Source: Kalmusia sp. IMI 367209
Lineage: Eukaryota > Ascomycota > Dothideomycetes > Pleosporales > Didymosphaeriaceae
Assembly: GCA_027946365.1 (NCBI GenBank)
Contig: JAPEUQ010000019.1
Span: 186,001-250,000 of the forward strand
DNA: 64,000 nucleotides
Direction: 5' to 3'
Made by a program: the position numbers and the translations under genes. How positions within the stretch are numbered: the first letter of the stretch is position 1; the number at the start of each line of letters is the position of its first letter. The notes beneath the pieces were generated by a model. That model saw nothing but the letters and a program-made list of their open reading frames with translations, was not told where the DNA came from and ran no database searches. Of this stretch, positions 11,374 to 23,018 are shown one piece after another.

Positions 11374-13040
11374 CTAGGCGGGGACTGGCAGAGGAATAGT
11401 GGCCCACTTCTTCTCGCCTGGCCTAGGGTTTTCGTTCAGTACCTGCAGTGTCCTGCCCCCACAAAAGCGTCCTGGCCCAGCAACACGCCGAACGTCATGG
11501 TAAGACCCTTTGAGATTTGCCTTAAATTTATCTGGCGGTACTCTCGTAGACTTGTCCCAGCTCCAAACATTGTCCTCTACCTCGTCTCCTGGCTGCTCTA
11601 ACCTTCGTGGGTTCGTATAAGGCATTTCGATTAGATGATTGAGCATGTTGTGAACGAAGGAGTATAGACGTTCTGTGCGACGCGTGAGAGGAAGCCATCC
11701 AAGAGTCCGCGAATCGTAGGCTACGCGGATGTAAGGGTTGGTATAAATCCCGGAGTCTGTCGTGATATCAGACCCATGGCGAAGAAACGTGAGGTCCGCG
11801 TGAATGAGACAGCATTCGGATGATTCCCAGAACGGATCCTCTTCATATCGAAAGCGGAGGGGCGATATATCCGAAGGGGGCTGGCTATGGATCGTTCCTT
11901 GTGGATACGTTTGTACAAACCACTCCGCTTCGAATGCCGTCATGCCTCCCCAACAAGCGCGTACTCGGACGGCATCTTTCTGATCTAGCACATCTTGTCT
12001 GCTTACTCCATTTCCAGCATCAGTAAACCATGGAAAAAAGGGGATGCCCGTTTCGTAGCCCTCTAAATCTCTAGTTGCAAATCTGTCGTAGAATTTGAAT
12101 GCATTAATAAAATCTACTGCACAGACTGCTCCGTATTGTGCACGACCAGTTGAATCGACATTTGTCGAAAACAAGAGGTGAATAGCGTCGATCGGGTTGA
12201 ACATAACATCGTTGATGAATAGAACTCGATCGTAAGAAACAGAAGAATTCGCTTGGAGTGGGCGTAGGGCTCGATTCCTGACTTCGGCGAGGAATGCGAT
12301 TCGCTTCATTCGTCTTTCCCCGATCGGTGTCGTAACGCGAGGTATATCTTCGAGAGGAAGATGTTCGGAAACAAGAGACGAAGCGCCTATAACATATTTG
12401 CGTTAGTCGCTGCTACAGTCAACAATTTGGAAAATGGTTACCAACAATCTAGCTTATCCTTTAGTTTGTCAAGTGCTGTTTTCGCCGCAGAATCGGCATC
12501 GTTCTCATACACACTGACATAGACATTGTCCGGCCCTAACAGATCGACCAAGCCCAAGACAGCATTGCCCCAGTCACCTCCAACGAGGGTCCCTTCAGGG
12601 TCATACAAGGCAGCCGCGATGAAGACCTTCTCGTTGTTGATGTTTCCTCGTCCTGGCTTCGTGGACTCTGCACAAGCTTTCCGAAGCGTCTTGTAGTGAT
12701 GTGGTAGATGGGTGTATGAAGGCCAGAAAATAGCGGTCAACAAGACCAATAAGAAGGTGACACCTGCGCAAGAAGCTATTGTGTAGCAAAATAGGTGGGA
12801 CCACTGTATGTGCCGTCTCTTTCTCGTTGAGCGCCACCCTGACATACATAAAGCTGAGATGGGTGCGATCCGGCATCGAACAATCGATCTCTTTGGGAAG
12901 TTTAGCCAACGGAGCTTGTGGAGAGTAGGTCTCGTAAATGGCACGTGGTGTTCAAGGTCCGAATCGGAACCTGGAATAGAAGTAAAAGACGTTCTTCGGA
13001 GAAGTTCATACTCCTCAGAGCGGCGGTCGCTTGAGGCCAT
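11374..13040 (-). CDS. CAP59-type alpha-1,3-mannosyltransferase-like glycosyltransferase
   Basis: Two exons, 13040..12446 and 12386..11374, with intron 12445-12387 (TGACT and CTAAC branch candidates, acceptor TTATAG), give about 535 residues. A cytoplasmic basic N-terminus is followed by one hydrophobic helix (about residues 85-107), the type II topology of Golgi glycosyltransferases. The lumenal part carries features of the cryptococcal CAP59/CMT1 mannosyltransferase family: an early F-I-A-A-A-L-Y region, R-I-A-F-L-A-E-V-R-N, a D-R-V-L-F-I-N-D-V motif, A-V-C-A-V-D-F, and C-W-G-G-M. The neighbouring donor GTAACC leaves the wrong phase, so the GTTGGT donor 4 bases earlier is preferred; this is the least certain part of the model. 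It probably adds mannose to cell-wall or secreted glycans. Confidence 0.8.
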
Positions 13041-13935
13041 GGCTTCAGAACCACCAGCGGAGGCGCTGGCAAGGTAAATGGGACGATGGAAGCGCGGAAG
13101 GAGTCTGGCACGCGGCGAGAATCACCCTGACAAGGACCAGACAAAGAGACCATGGTCATCTGTGAGACTGGCTGGCAAAGCTTGGCAAATAGACAGCCTC
13201 TGTTTTGGTTCGCGCTTCAGGCAACTTTCTTCTTGCGCCCTATCTTTCTTGTTTTGATTAATGATTGGCTTCCTATAGGTTGGCAGCTGATCTATGTCGT
13301 GTGTGAACCAAGTATCATCGTCTCGAAAAGGTCGAGCCTGCGCCCCGATCAACGAACGAACCGCGTATACGGATCGAACCCTCTGGACCGCGTGTAGCAT
13401 TTAGCACCTGTATTTAGGGGTGCTAGGTTAGGGACGGGCTGCGTGGGCGGCACATATGGCCGATCAAGCATATCCTTTGGATAGCGAGAACATTTTGGTC
13501 CTTTTCGGTTAAAGCCCGTGCTGGCACTGCGCCTTTGTCATTGCAATAATTTCGTACGGCTTTCGCACTCAACAGTTGAGTGGATGGGTTTGTGAGTCTT
13601 CGGCACGCGCACGGACACGGTACCGGTACGGTACCTAGTCGCAATCAACAAGGGCACTTCGCCGGCCCGCACGGCTGCAACACACACCGGAGCTGATGCG
13701 TCACAGCAACGCCTCTCCAAGCCCATGTTTCTGCTTTCGTCCAGTGAGGGTGTGAACTCATTTGCAGGGTGAAAACTCCTGTGGACTGTGCATGAAGGGT
13801 GCGTGACGTGACTGCGATCATCACAGTTCTGGTGTGCACTAGCTGTCTTCCTCTTTCCTTACCTTCTACTTTGGCCTGTCCCTTCTCACCCTTCAAATTT
13901 ACTCTTCAAACTTATTGCGAGACTCCGGTTCAGAC
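13041..13935 (+). other. Promoter-like spacer between divergent genes
   Basis: Lies between the divergently transcribed glycosyltransferase and the membrane protein at 13936. No coding frame is convincing. Overlapping KpnI-like palindromes (GGTACCGGTACGGTACC) occur around 13619-13635. Nothing else stands out. Confidence 0.4.
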
Positions 13936-15282
13936 ATGGGAGTACTGCATTATCTTTTCTTGGCGCGTGCCTACCATAGCTATCTCACGATCCTTGCTCT
14001 CGTGCTCCCAATCCAGGCAATGAAGCGTACAATCGGGCCCGCAACCGATTACAGGTTTATCAACGTAACAAGAATTTGCGATGGCCACGATCCAAAAGCC
14101 TTCCAGTTTCTAACTTGCTCCCATCTTATCGATTGCGTGTATGAAAACCTCACTGAAGCTTTCAAGGCGAGCTTGAGCAATGGAACCAGCATCGCGGCAC
14201 TTCTGCCCACTATACTTGCTTTGATAGGTAGGGACGCTCAATGCATTTCCGCGTTTAGATCTTGTTCTTTAAATCTTCAACGCGAAGGGCTGTTCCGATT
14301 AAATTAATTCTCCCAGGTTCACCGCCACTTGAAATTGTACAGCTTGGTTTGGTATCACCCCACCGTGCTCTGGCAACGTGCTGTTTCACGATCGGTCTTC
14401 CGAGCGGTCTGTTCCGACAATTGCGACCTCTGCGCACGCAGCTATCGCACATCAATCCGCGAGAGCCCCGGATGAGAGAATGGACAATACCTTTGCCACA
14501 TATTAGCGATCGGCGGTGGCCAAACATCGTAGCAAAAATCGGCATGGATATATTGGTTGTAGCACTAGCGTGCATCATGCTGTGGCAGAATTGGGTAGTG
14601 TCCAGTTTCACCATGGTTCCGTGGCGATGTGAATATTCCATGCTTCTCTTTTCCTGGTACGTCTAATCGAGCTACTATGAATGGTAGATTAGAGGAGGTA
14701 CTGACAAGCTTTCCCAGGCCTATAGCATGCATGATATGGCTTCTCATCGCGGTAGGACTTGTCGTTCTCATGAAGGAGTCCATGGAAGTCTACGATGGCT
14801 TTGGTCACAAACTGAATTACGGCATGCTAGACCTTTTAAAGGTGCCCTACGATTTTACGCCGAAGAGGGACTCTCATGATGTAGCTCATCCACCAGTGCA
14901 TCCATCCCTCAATGAAGCGAAGCCTGAAGGCGGGCCGTCTGCTCTTATGGAAGTGGAAACAGACGAATCATCCGTCACCCAAATCCGTCGCGAAGCTCCC
15001 GAGCGTTCGGCACCCTCAAACCACTCCGCGAACCGTAGCGGTACCATTGCACTCTACGAAGGAGCCTACGTCAGAGTTTGTATCACCATGCCGTCGAATT
15101 TCGGCTTCCGTAGTTGGCGCTGTTACGAAGCAGTTATCGAAGTACTTGCAGTGGGGATATACTTGTACGCAACTTTTGTATTGACAAGTACACTCTTTTT
15201 GAATGCAGACAGGGCGATTGTGTATTCTACCGTCATGACGGTCTGTTTAAGCGCCGTTAGAGTCTTGACAACGCTGTTCTAA
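13936..15282 (+). CDS. Predicted multispan membrane protein, unknown function
   Basis: Exons 13936..14227, 14317..14656 and 14718..15282 give 398 residues. Intron 1 (14228-14316) is GTAGGG...CCCAG. Intron 2 (14657-14717) is GTACGT with CTGAC 12 nt before the TTCCCAG acceptor. The protein starts with a hydrophobic signal-like segment, then a lumenal region with several Cys and N-glycosylation sequons (N-V-T, N-L-T, N-G-T). At least four hydrophobic helices follow, interrupted by a hydrophilic loop rich in Pro, Ser and Glu in exon 3. The architecture resembles uncharacterised ascomycete integral membrane proteins with an extracellular Cys domain. No transporter or receptor motif is recognisable. 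Confidence 0.7.
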
Positions 15283-15882
15283 TCACCAATGGTAATAATA
15301 GGAAGAGATATATATGTAGTACTAAGCATCAAAGGCTTGTACCTAATTTACAGGGATAGTAGACCAAGAAATTATGTCAGCGGTTCCCTCCCACTTTGTT
15401 TACTTGAAAGGCGTGTGAAAAGCGGGCACAAAAGTGAGGCTGTGAAAGTAAGCGTGGCATGGAATATGAAAATGCGAAAGTGAGGTTACGCGACCTCCTT
15501 TAAGATTGGTGGTCGTTGTGTAAGCGGCTTGGCTAGCACTGCGACATATTCGTCGCTTGATCCTTCGTTTTGAGTATCGAAACTCAAGAGGCCTTTTTTT
15601 TCCTCTACTCGGTGGATCACTTCGTTCTAATTGATATGCTTTAGCACAATCGTGGCAATAGGAAGGGGTGTACGAAAGGTGGTGATAGTAAAGGTGTTGC
15701 GCCTCCGCCAAGCTAATGAGCAAGCGATGCTTGGCGCACGCAATACTTTTTATTTATATATGTTTACTCTCACACCGCCGTCGCCCCCACCCTCTCTCTC
15801 TTTAGCTACAAAATGTTTACATTTCCAATCACGTGTCAGCCCATAGCATGGTCCCAGGATTGAAATTGCACCCTCAGACCCT
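15283..15882 (+). other. Convergent 3' intergenic region
   Basis: Lies between the stops of two convergent genes. Only short open frames are present; I see no gene or element. Confidence 0.4.
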
Positions 15883-17121
15883 CTACTGGGTTCCCTTGGC
15901 CTTTGTTCCTTTCGATGTTTTTGAACCACTAGAGGTGGGCTTGTCCTTCGGCGGGACCTTTCCTGTCTTTGCAATCTTCCGGTATTGTAGCAAGTACTGC
16001 TTCTTGTTCTGGCGTTTCGGATCGTAGGCGCACTGCTGGGCAGGGCACTTGCCTTGCTTCTTCATCTTCTTTGTGCAGCACTTGCCTGCCTTCGCCATTT
16101 TTGCCGTGCATTTGGGCTCCTTGGGTGTAGTCTTCTTGGGCTTAGTCTTCTTGGGTGTCTTCTTGGGTGTAGTCTTCTTGGGTGTAGTCTTGGTCTTCTT
16201 GGTCCTACTCTTCCTGCTTCTGCTCTTCCTTGCGATGAGATGGGTTTCTTCGTTGGCGGGGCTCATATCTTCATCGCTGCGGTTCTCCAAGGCCCTTTTG
16301 GCTGCGGCACCGCTGCGGTCGCATACTTCATCCTTGAAGTCTTTCCACGGGGACTCCTTCCATGCTTTGTGGTTTTTGGGGAAACCAGCAAGTCTGGGAC
16401 GAGCTCCACCATCCGCCGACTTGGGATATTTGGCGGGATCGTAGTCGGGATTCGCATGGTAAACAGCGTCTGCGATCTTGTTCTTTTGTGTTGGGCGAGT
16501 CGTGAACGTGTCGTACCAGCCAATAACACTGCCCCAAGGAATCTCGTCGATGGCAACGAACTCTACCTCATCTGGAATTGGATTATCTAGCATCACAAGT
16601 GTCAGTATGCTTTCAAAAGGAGAGAGAGTTGCGTAGTAAGTGGGCATACTTACGAGCACCAAGTGTGTCCGAGCAGGAGATGAAGATCGGAGACGAAGCG
16701 ATCTTGTAGATGGTACCCGATTCAATACCATTCGGCACTTTCTCTTCGAGCCATCCTACAGTGACGAAGAAAAGCTCGCTCACAGAGACATAACAATCGT
16801 TCATCTTGTTTGCAAAGCCTGCTGTTGCGGGCTTGCAGTGGTCCCACATGCTGAAGTTGATGTCCTTTTCCTTGCATTTATTGCTTTTAGCCCTCGAGGC
16901 AAATCCGCCAGCTGCCTTGACGGCCTCCGGGCCACGACTAAATGAACACAGAAGTCAGCACAGCCAAAAGACTTTTCTTGGGAGACGTACGCATCGGCTC
17001 GGAAGAAGGTATGTGTTTCGTCCTGGTCTTCAATATCCAGGCGCTTGGCGAGAGAAGATGGGGCGGCGTTGGCCGCGGCTGCTAGGAGCCCAAGCAAGAG
17101 AAGTGGTTTTTTCCAAAACAT
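15883..17121 (-). CDS. Secreted protein with enterotoxin-A-like ADP-ribosyltransferase signature and Lys-rich tail
   Basis: Three minus-strand exons, 17121..16991, 16937..16654 and 16586..15883, give 372 residues; introns 16990-16938 and 16653-16587 are GT-AG. Residues 1-20 are a classical signal peptide, and a Lys-Arg pair (26-27) could be a Kex2 site. The three landmarks of cholera/heat-labile-enterotoxin A-type mono-ADP-ribosyltransferases occur in order: Arg41 in an F-R-A-D context, Y-V-S-V-S at 93-97 (the STS position, Thr replaced by Val), and Glu145-x-Glu147 followed by an I-P-W...G-W-Y segment. The domain is cysteine-containing. From about residue 225 a repetitive Lys/Thr/Pro-rich tail begins, ending in a Cys/Lys-rich segment. 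Enterotoxin-A-like genes are widespread in plant- and insect-associated fungi and usually unstudied. NAD+ use is inferred; no activity is shown by sequence alone. The reading frame is intact. Confidence 0.75.
16120..16205 (-). repeat. Short tandem repeat encoding Lys/Thr/Pro units
   Basis: Imperfect copies of a 15-24 nt unit (plus-strand core GTAGTCTTCTTGGGT) encode repeated K-K-T-T-P and K-K-T-P blocks in the tail of the ADP-ribosyltransferase-like gene. Such codon-phased repeats can change copy number between strains. Confidence 0.8.
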
Positions 17122-18101
17122 CCTGCTTGAAAAGATTTGACGAATCCTGGATTCTGAAAGAAAGCAAAGTGTGTTCAAAGGATGGGACGAATCTCAGATT
17201 CAGAAAGAGTGGTGGTGCGACGAGTCGCGGAACGAGTGAATGGAAAGTGAATGACAGTTGAAGAAAAAAGAGCGAACGGAGTATGAGAGAAGAGAAACTG
17301 AGATGGTGCACTGGATACTCTACAAGTCGTTGGAGAATAACATTTTATAGCTATTTGCACTGCATCTCGCTCGGTGCTCTAGATCTTCGAACGCTACCAT
17401 TTGGGAGAATGTTCACGCACTTCGGACATTGAACGATGTGAAGCTAAACAATGCAAAGCCCGCGTGTGGGTCGTGAAAGCGTGCTAGCAGCGTTTCTCCG
17501 AAAGACTTTGTAGCTCGACCAGGTATTCGGGAGTATTTCAAGAAACAATAATGTGGGCCGCTTGGCAACGTCGCAGGGGTGACACATCAATGTCCGCAGG
17601 GGTGAACATCGCCCCATTTTGGTCATGTGTCATTCTCTATCACTGAGAACAGCTTTCAGCGGGCCGGACATCGCGTACCTTACTCTATCGCGCAAATTCA
17701 TATCCATGAGATGTGCCCAGCCTCGCGATTCGCCTGTGGGCTGCAATGCACGTGCTCTTACGCAGCGGGAGAGGATATGATTTGACCAGGGGAGTTTATC
17801 GAGTAGTTGATTGGATCATTTGTGCGAGGAGGGCGGGCTTGGCATGAAGCTTGGCATGAGGCTAATCTGTGCGGGCGGTGCATCACTGCGCCCTTCTGCC
17901 AAGCCACGTGCTTTCCCTCTTCTGACTGGTTGCGCGAGTGTCCGTACACTCTCTTGCCTTCTCGCGCGAGTGTCTGTTCTCTCCTTCGACTATTGTATCG
18001 GGCGCTCGTCACTGCATCGAACACGTTCGCGCGAAACTCAAATCCCTTCTTCTTCTTCATTCATCATACTCTTTTTCTCTATTCACTCCTCACATTCCCA
18101 A
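17122..18101 (+). other. Spacer with divergent promoters
   Basis: Holds the upstream regions of the minus-strand ADP-ribosyltransferase-like gene and the plus-strand gene at 18102. Open frames here are shadows or chance. The leader just before 18102 is pyrimidine-rich, as is common for well-expressed fungal genes. Confidence 0.4.
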
Positions 18102-18533
18102 ATGGTGTGGAAACCTACCGTAAGACCGTTCGAAGTCCCGCCGGCAACGGCAGAATGGGGATTCACCATCACGCATGACGACTACAAGAACATACTTCAA
18201 GGCTTCAGCCCAAGAGACATGGACGACAAGTGGACGGCCGTGGCCGACACGCCTGACGAACAAGGCAACACCATCGTTCACTTCTACGTTGGCGGGAAAA
18301 ACCGCGAGGAAGTCGCACTCACAATTACGGCTGGCAAGCTTGATCCTAATGGAGATGAGGCCAAAGAGTGGGGCTCGATCACCAAAATAGCGTGGAAGGA
18401 GGAGATGCCAGGTGGGACGATAGTATCTGAGAAAAGTGCTAAGTCTATGGCTATCAATTTATGCAACTATGTCTTAAATTGCAAAATGGAGAAGCCGGAG
18501 GATCTAAAGAGCGAGGATGATGATGATGAGTAG
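18102..18533 (+). CDS. Small conserved acidic-tailed protein, unknown function
   Basis: A single-exon protein of 143 residues. ATG 18102 follows a long pyrimidine-rich leader (CTTTTTCTCT and similar) and has A at -3 relative to ATG. It begins with M-V-W-K-P and a compact P-F-E-V-P-P-A-T-A-E-W-G-F segment. A mixed alpha/beta region follows with periodic Trp and Asp residues. It ends in a run of Asp/Glu. No signal peptide or membrane segment is present. It resembles conserved hypothetical ascomycete proteins, but I cannot name a domain. The frame also extends upstream of this ATG, but codon usage there does not look coding. Confidence 0.65.
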   Translation: MVWKPTVRPFEVPPATAEWGFTITHDDYKNILQGFSPRDMDDKWTAVADTPDEQGNTIVHFYVGGKNREEVALTITAGKLDPNGDEAKEWGSITKIAWKEEMPGGTIVSEKSAKSMAINLCNYVLNCKMEKPEDLKSEDDDDE

Positions 18534-19316
18534 GTGAAGGAAAGGTGATCTGGATACTTGCGAAGGAATATGTAGATGATGCGTTAGTGTATCAATACGA
18601 GAGAATCCGCCTGGCTTATACCCTGGCAGCAGGGAAATAAACAACGAAAAATGTAATAAAATACGGTGGATGAGGGATTTTCAATGAGGAAAAAAAAAGG
18701 ATGGAGACACGCATTAAGATACGAAAGCACGAGACCCTACACTCGCCGTATTATAAGACACGATTCGACCTCGCAACTTGCGCTTGCCGACCCGCTGGGT
18801 GCCGCGAAATGTATATACATGCGAATATATCCAGAGCTTCGCATACTCCTGTTAGCACTAGCTCTTTGTGTTCACAGCATAAGGTGATACGTCAGGAGAA
18901 TTACACAAGGAAAGTATTTATGGGCGGTTAGGGTGCAGGACGGCAGGCCCAGTCTCTAAATAAGGTGTCGCAGTGCTTCAGCTTTGACCTATAGTGTCTA
19001 GTTCTTCTGTTCTGGTAGATGTAACATTAAATCCCTGTTGGACCCATCCACTGGCATTAGCTTAAAATACAATTAGTCCGTTCGCTAGGCCAATGTCTGT
19101 CGCGCAAGTGTCCTTACTACATCTGATGCTGTATATTGTAGTTTGAGAACATCCGCCTCCCACTGTGTGCGCGACCGCAACTATGGAATACGGCGACCAG
19201 TAACCCACGTAATCAACCGCCCCGCCCAGCCTCAGCACCATAATCAAATTGCATCGACCAGCCTCCTCCCCCATTTCATCTTCCCATATCCACCGAAACT
19301 CATTCCTGTAGCAAAG
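18534..19316 (+). other. Intergenic, nothing recognised
   Basis: Mostly AT-leaning sequence between two plus-strand genes. Short open frames overlap each other in several frames and none looks coding. Confidence 0.4.
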
Positions 19317-20254
19317 ATGGACCGCTGGCCTCTCAACAAGCTCTTCAATAGGCGCGAGAAACCAAAGCGCGTACTAGGTAGAGTTGCGTATGATTTGGCG
19401 TCCTCACCATCAACGATTCTTATGCACCCACGGAATGAACAATTCAATTCCCCACTGTTCAGCTCACGATTTCCAGCGGAATTGCGCGTGGCTATCTACG
19501 AGTCTGTTCTTAGCGATCCAAACCGACTCATGCATGTTATCCCCTTTGACGATGGTTCTGGGCGTGTGGGACGCAGACGCTGTGTAGAGCCCGACTGCGT
19601 CTATCCAACTTGGCAGCACACGTGTTTTGGCATGTGGGTAGAGAACAACGGCTCAATGTTAGTGACGCGCAAACAGTTCTCCAGCCGGACTCATCTACTC
19701 GCATTACTACTATGTTGTCGGCGCGTGTAAGTCAAGTTACCGAATTCTAAAAAATATACCACTGAAATCGATGTAGGTATTCTGAGGCAATCACGACCTT
19801 GTATGCAGCGAACCAATTCAGCTTCAAAGGCGCAAGAGGGATCCTTGCGATGAAGTCGTTCGTACCTGCGCCTCAATGGCACAATATACGCCATCTTCAC
19901 GTCTCCACCATGTTTCTTACGCCCACCAAGTGGTGGACTAATTCCGAGCAATTCCCGCCGGAGGGATTGGGACGATGGGTGGAGGGCTGCAAAGCGCTCC
20001 AAGCTATGCAGAGCCTGCGCTCTCTCCATTTTGATCTCATCGTTTGGCATACGATCAAACAGGAAGACATCTCTGCGGTCGATGAAAATTCATTGGTTAG
20101 CATATTAAGGCCACTCCAGGACTTGAAAGCACCAGTGTTTATGATCGAATTGAATGTGCCGATACCCGAGGCAGTGCGCATCGAACTTGGGGATTTTAAA
20201 TTCACGCTAGCGGTAAGGCAGAGGCCGTTTAACAAGGCTGTATTCTCTGTCTAA
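19317..20254 (+). CDS. DUF7730/F-box-like protein
   Basis: Two exons, 19317..19726 and 19777..20254, around intron 19727-19776 (GTAAGT donor, ATGTAG acceptor) give 295 residues. The N-terminus is basic. A segment reading S-R-F-P-A-E-L-R-V-A-I-Y-E is the typical opening of the domain that fungal annotators call DUF7730 or an F-box-like module (polar, L-P/F-P, E-L/I-R...Y). Across the splice, L-L-L-C-C-R-R-V-Y-S-E-A-I-T-T-L-Y-A-A-N-Q-F reproduces the second conserved helix and strand of this family. These proteins are expanded in Pezizomycotina and lack known function; a link to SCF ubiquitin ligases is only by analogy. Confidence 0.75.
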
Positions 20255-20672
20255 AGTACAAATTGTATCGTACTGGCTTTTCCACCAAAGGAATATTATC
20301 GATGCGATTTAAAACGGCGACATTACTACTAGCGCTTGAATTACGGGAAAAAATATTTGAATCTTGGTGAACACAAAACGATGGTCAATCAGCTAAAGCT
20401 ATTCATTATTGCTTTTGCATCGGCGCGATCATAAATTCAACTCAAGCCAGCCATCAAGAGCCCGATGATCTTGTGAGATTGTACTGGTAAGAATTCACTC
20501 TCGCACAAGTAATATGACCGATAGAGGCAATTACATATCTTAAAAACAAAGGGACAAATATTTTATCTCAATTCTATAGTCCCACTGACACTTCGCAGTC
20601 CATAGACACTATGCACGTTTTCGTCCAACAATAAATCCTAAGTAATTGCGTAGAACTCCTTATCTAGGCTGC
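20255..20672 (+). other. Convergent intergenic region
   Basis: AT-rich 3' region between convergent genes. I see no further feature. Confidence 0.4.
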
Positions 20673-22127
20673 TCAAGCCGGAGGATCTCCTCCTGCTTGT
20701 GAACCAGTATTATCAACCGGCGGTACAACCCTCCCAGAATCGTCTACTCGGCGAGGCGTGTCACCATCTAGTAATTTCGACGCTGTGTTCACTGAATTAG
20801 CCTCGTGCTATCGATTTTGTACAACCCCCTCAAACACAAACAGGAATAACGTACCACTTCCGAAGATTGCAATGGAATCAGCATTATTGTCTGCAGCATT
20901 CATGTTCCACCGATCGAAATCGAGGCCAACCACATCTTCGCCCAAGCGAGCGAGCTGCTTGGCCCACCTCCAGCCATATGCTGGCGTTGGGAAAATGGGC
21001 TGGAGGAAAAAGGTGCGAGGGGTTTGGACCTGGTGAATTGTAAGTTTCATATCTCAGCCGAATTGACGCGAAGATCCTAAATGATGGGTAAACTAACGTC
21101 AAGAGTTCCTCTACGGCTCTCAGATCCGTCTGGGTTTCTCTTTGCCTGGTTCCATGCTTCTCTCCCATGCGTCATCTCATGGAGCAAAACCTTGTCAAGC
21201 AACGCAAAGGCATCTAAGCATGGGATTGTCAGTAAAGCACTTCAATAACATCAAAAATAGCTATTCAACTGTGAACATACCGATCTGCGTCAGTGGCCAT
21301 TTATTGGCTTGTGCTCGCTGCACCACCTTTCTTCCAATTTGCGTCCTTCGTACCTGGTCGCCTGTCTTGAACTCTTTGCTCTTGATCCCAATCAACGAAC
21401 CAAGGGCAGATTTGGATTTGCGTCGGTGTGTTGAGGTTGACCTCACCGAACTCTCCACTATCCAGGTCATTGAGTGTGGCTCGCTGCGTTACATCGAAAG
21501 TCACTGCTAAGGTTACAAAGTCGCCGATACCTTCATGGCAACTTCGCATGTTGTAACGCGATATGGCGTTATTGGCTAGAACGTTGTCAGCTGCCAAACG
21601 AGACGGGAGTTTTCCTTTGCATGTAAGAGCAGCTTACTCGTGTCTCGATAAAGTGTTCTGCGTAGGCGGTCCTTCTTCCCAGTGTCTACGAATCGGGAAT
21701 CATCGCAATAAATGACCTATGAGCGGCCGCATTAGTTCTTGCTCTATCGAAGCAGAATCTCAGCTCTTCTGTTCCAGTAACATACCACATCGTTGAATTT
21801 CGGGTTAGCCCCCACCGCAACTTCATTCCTGTAATACCTATTGACGCGAGACAGAATGTATTCAACCTTGTCCATCTTATCTCGGTTGCTCTGGGCATCC
21901 ACGCCCCTTTTGAGGAAAAGATTTTGGATGAGCGTGCTCGTGTCTTCACTGTATGGGTTTGCACCCAAGTGATTGAGAGCAGAATCCACCATTTCGAATG
22001 CGCTTCTCATGGCATCGTTTAGGTCGTTGCCAATTCCCTTGTCGTAGCAGGATTGGGTTATCTTATATGCTGAGATGCATGTTGGGAGAGCACTTAAAGT
22101 TAAGAAGATGGGAATATACAGAAACAT
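20673..22127 (-). CDS. Secreted zincin metallopeptidase, lysine-specific/Asp-zincin (M35-like) type, with one frame break
   Basis: Six minus-strand exons: 22127..21786, 21716..21638, 21575..21281, 21213..21098, 21029..20855 and 20782..20673 (about 371 residues). Introns have good donors and CTAAT/CTGAC branch points. Residues 1-20 form a signal peptide. Exon 4 encodes the zinc motif H-E-M-T-H (21181-21167). Exon 5 has A-Y-G-W and N-A-D-S-I-A-I-F-G, typical of secreted fungal Asp-zincin-like proteins, where a downstream Asp is the third zinc ligand. Exon 3 changes frame after I-C-P-W-F-V-D-W: one surplus base near CCC 21387-21389 is needed to explain the coding text on both sides. No intron there fits. 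All other parts look functional, so an assembly error is more likely than a dead gene, but both are open. The role is probably extracellular proteolysis. Confidence 0.7.
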
Positions 22128-22932
22128 CTTGGAACATTGATATGGCAAGATGCGAGCGAGTCCGATGCTTCGTCCAAATGACATTCACGCGAGATCTTAT
22201 ATGTATCTAGAAGACTACAGTGAGCTTCCGTAGAGCCAAGTCAAGAGGCACTTTCTCGGCGTATGATTGTTTCAACTCGCTCAGCTGCTGCAAGGCGGTG
22301 TATTGTCGACCTTACGCCCGGTAGCAATGCCCCCAATCTGATCACACACACGTGATGTAGAAGCGTAAATTCTGGTCGGCGTCTCCGCGATGCAAAGATT
22401 GATCGTGATTGGCGCAATGTTCTCTTACATCCTCCCGAATTAGGCAAGCATTTGGATCTAGATTGATCTCACAGGGCGGAGCGTAAGACTCTAAGGCCAA
22501 GAAAACTTGTCGCAGCGCCTTAGAGATTTGAACTCATATCAGATTCGCACGAGAAGGTATTTTGTCGTCTTAGATCAGCAATAATTTTACAAACTCGACA
22601 AGCAACGTCCTTTGCAGCTATTCGACCACAAGGTCATATGGTAGCTGTGTGACGTTTAGGTCTTCCATAGCAGCTTACTATTCAAGGCACTGCTTACTTT
22701 CAGCTAATTTCCTTCTGTTTGGTTTACCAAACTGATACACCACTTGCGAGGGCTGAGTAGTTCATCTGGCAATCCGTCACCTCGAGGCTTCCCACACCCT
22801 GTGCCCCAGGAGCCCTGAAGACTTTATTTCTGCGCCGCAGTTGGATTATTCTTGGAGTTGTTGTAACGTTGAGTCAGATCTTGTGACATAAGAGCTATTC
22901 AGGAGCTTGTGTGAAGCTTTGGTCCTCGATCG

Positions 22933-22938
22933 TATAAG
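22933..22938 (+). promoter_or_regulatory. TATA-like box before the 23019 gene
   Basis: TATAAG lies about 85 bp upstream of ATG 23019, a usual distance for filamentous fungi when the leader is short. The rest of the divergent spacer 22128-23018 contains no gene that I can see. Confidence 0.35.
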
Positions 22939-23018
22939 AAAGTGAGCTTTACCGTGACTGCTTCATCCATAGTCGATCAAAAGGCATCTTTACTTTTGCA
23001 TTTGACTTTGCAATAAAA

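Noticed and set aside
13381..13390. A tRNA-like T-loop string (GGATCGAACC) considered for a tRNA gene
   Set aside because: No acceptor stem, anticodon arm or D-arm could be paired around it.
16049..16590. Hydrophobic plus-strand frames of 131-178 codons that look like membrane proteins
   Set aside because: They are the reverse reading of the Lys-rich tail repeat of the ADP-ribosyltransferase-like gene.
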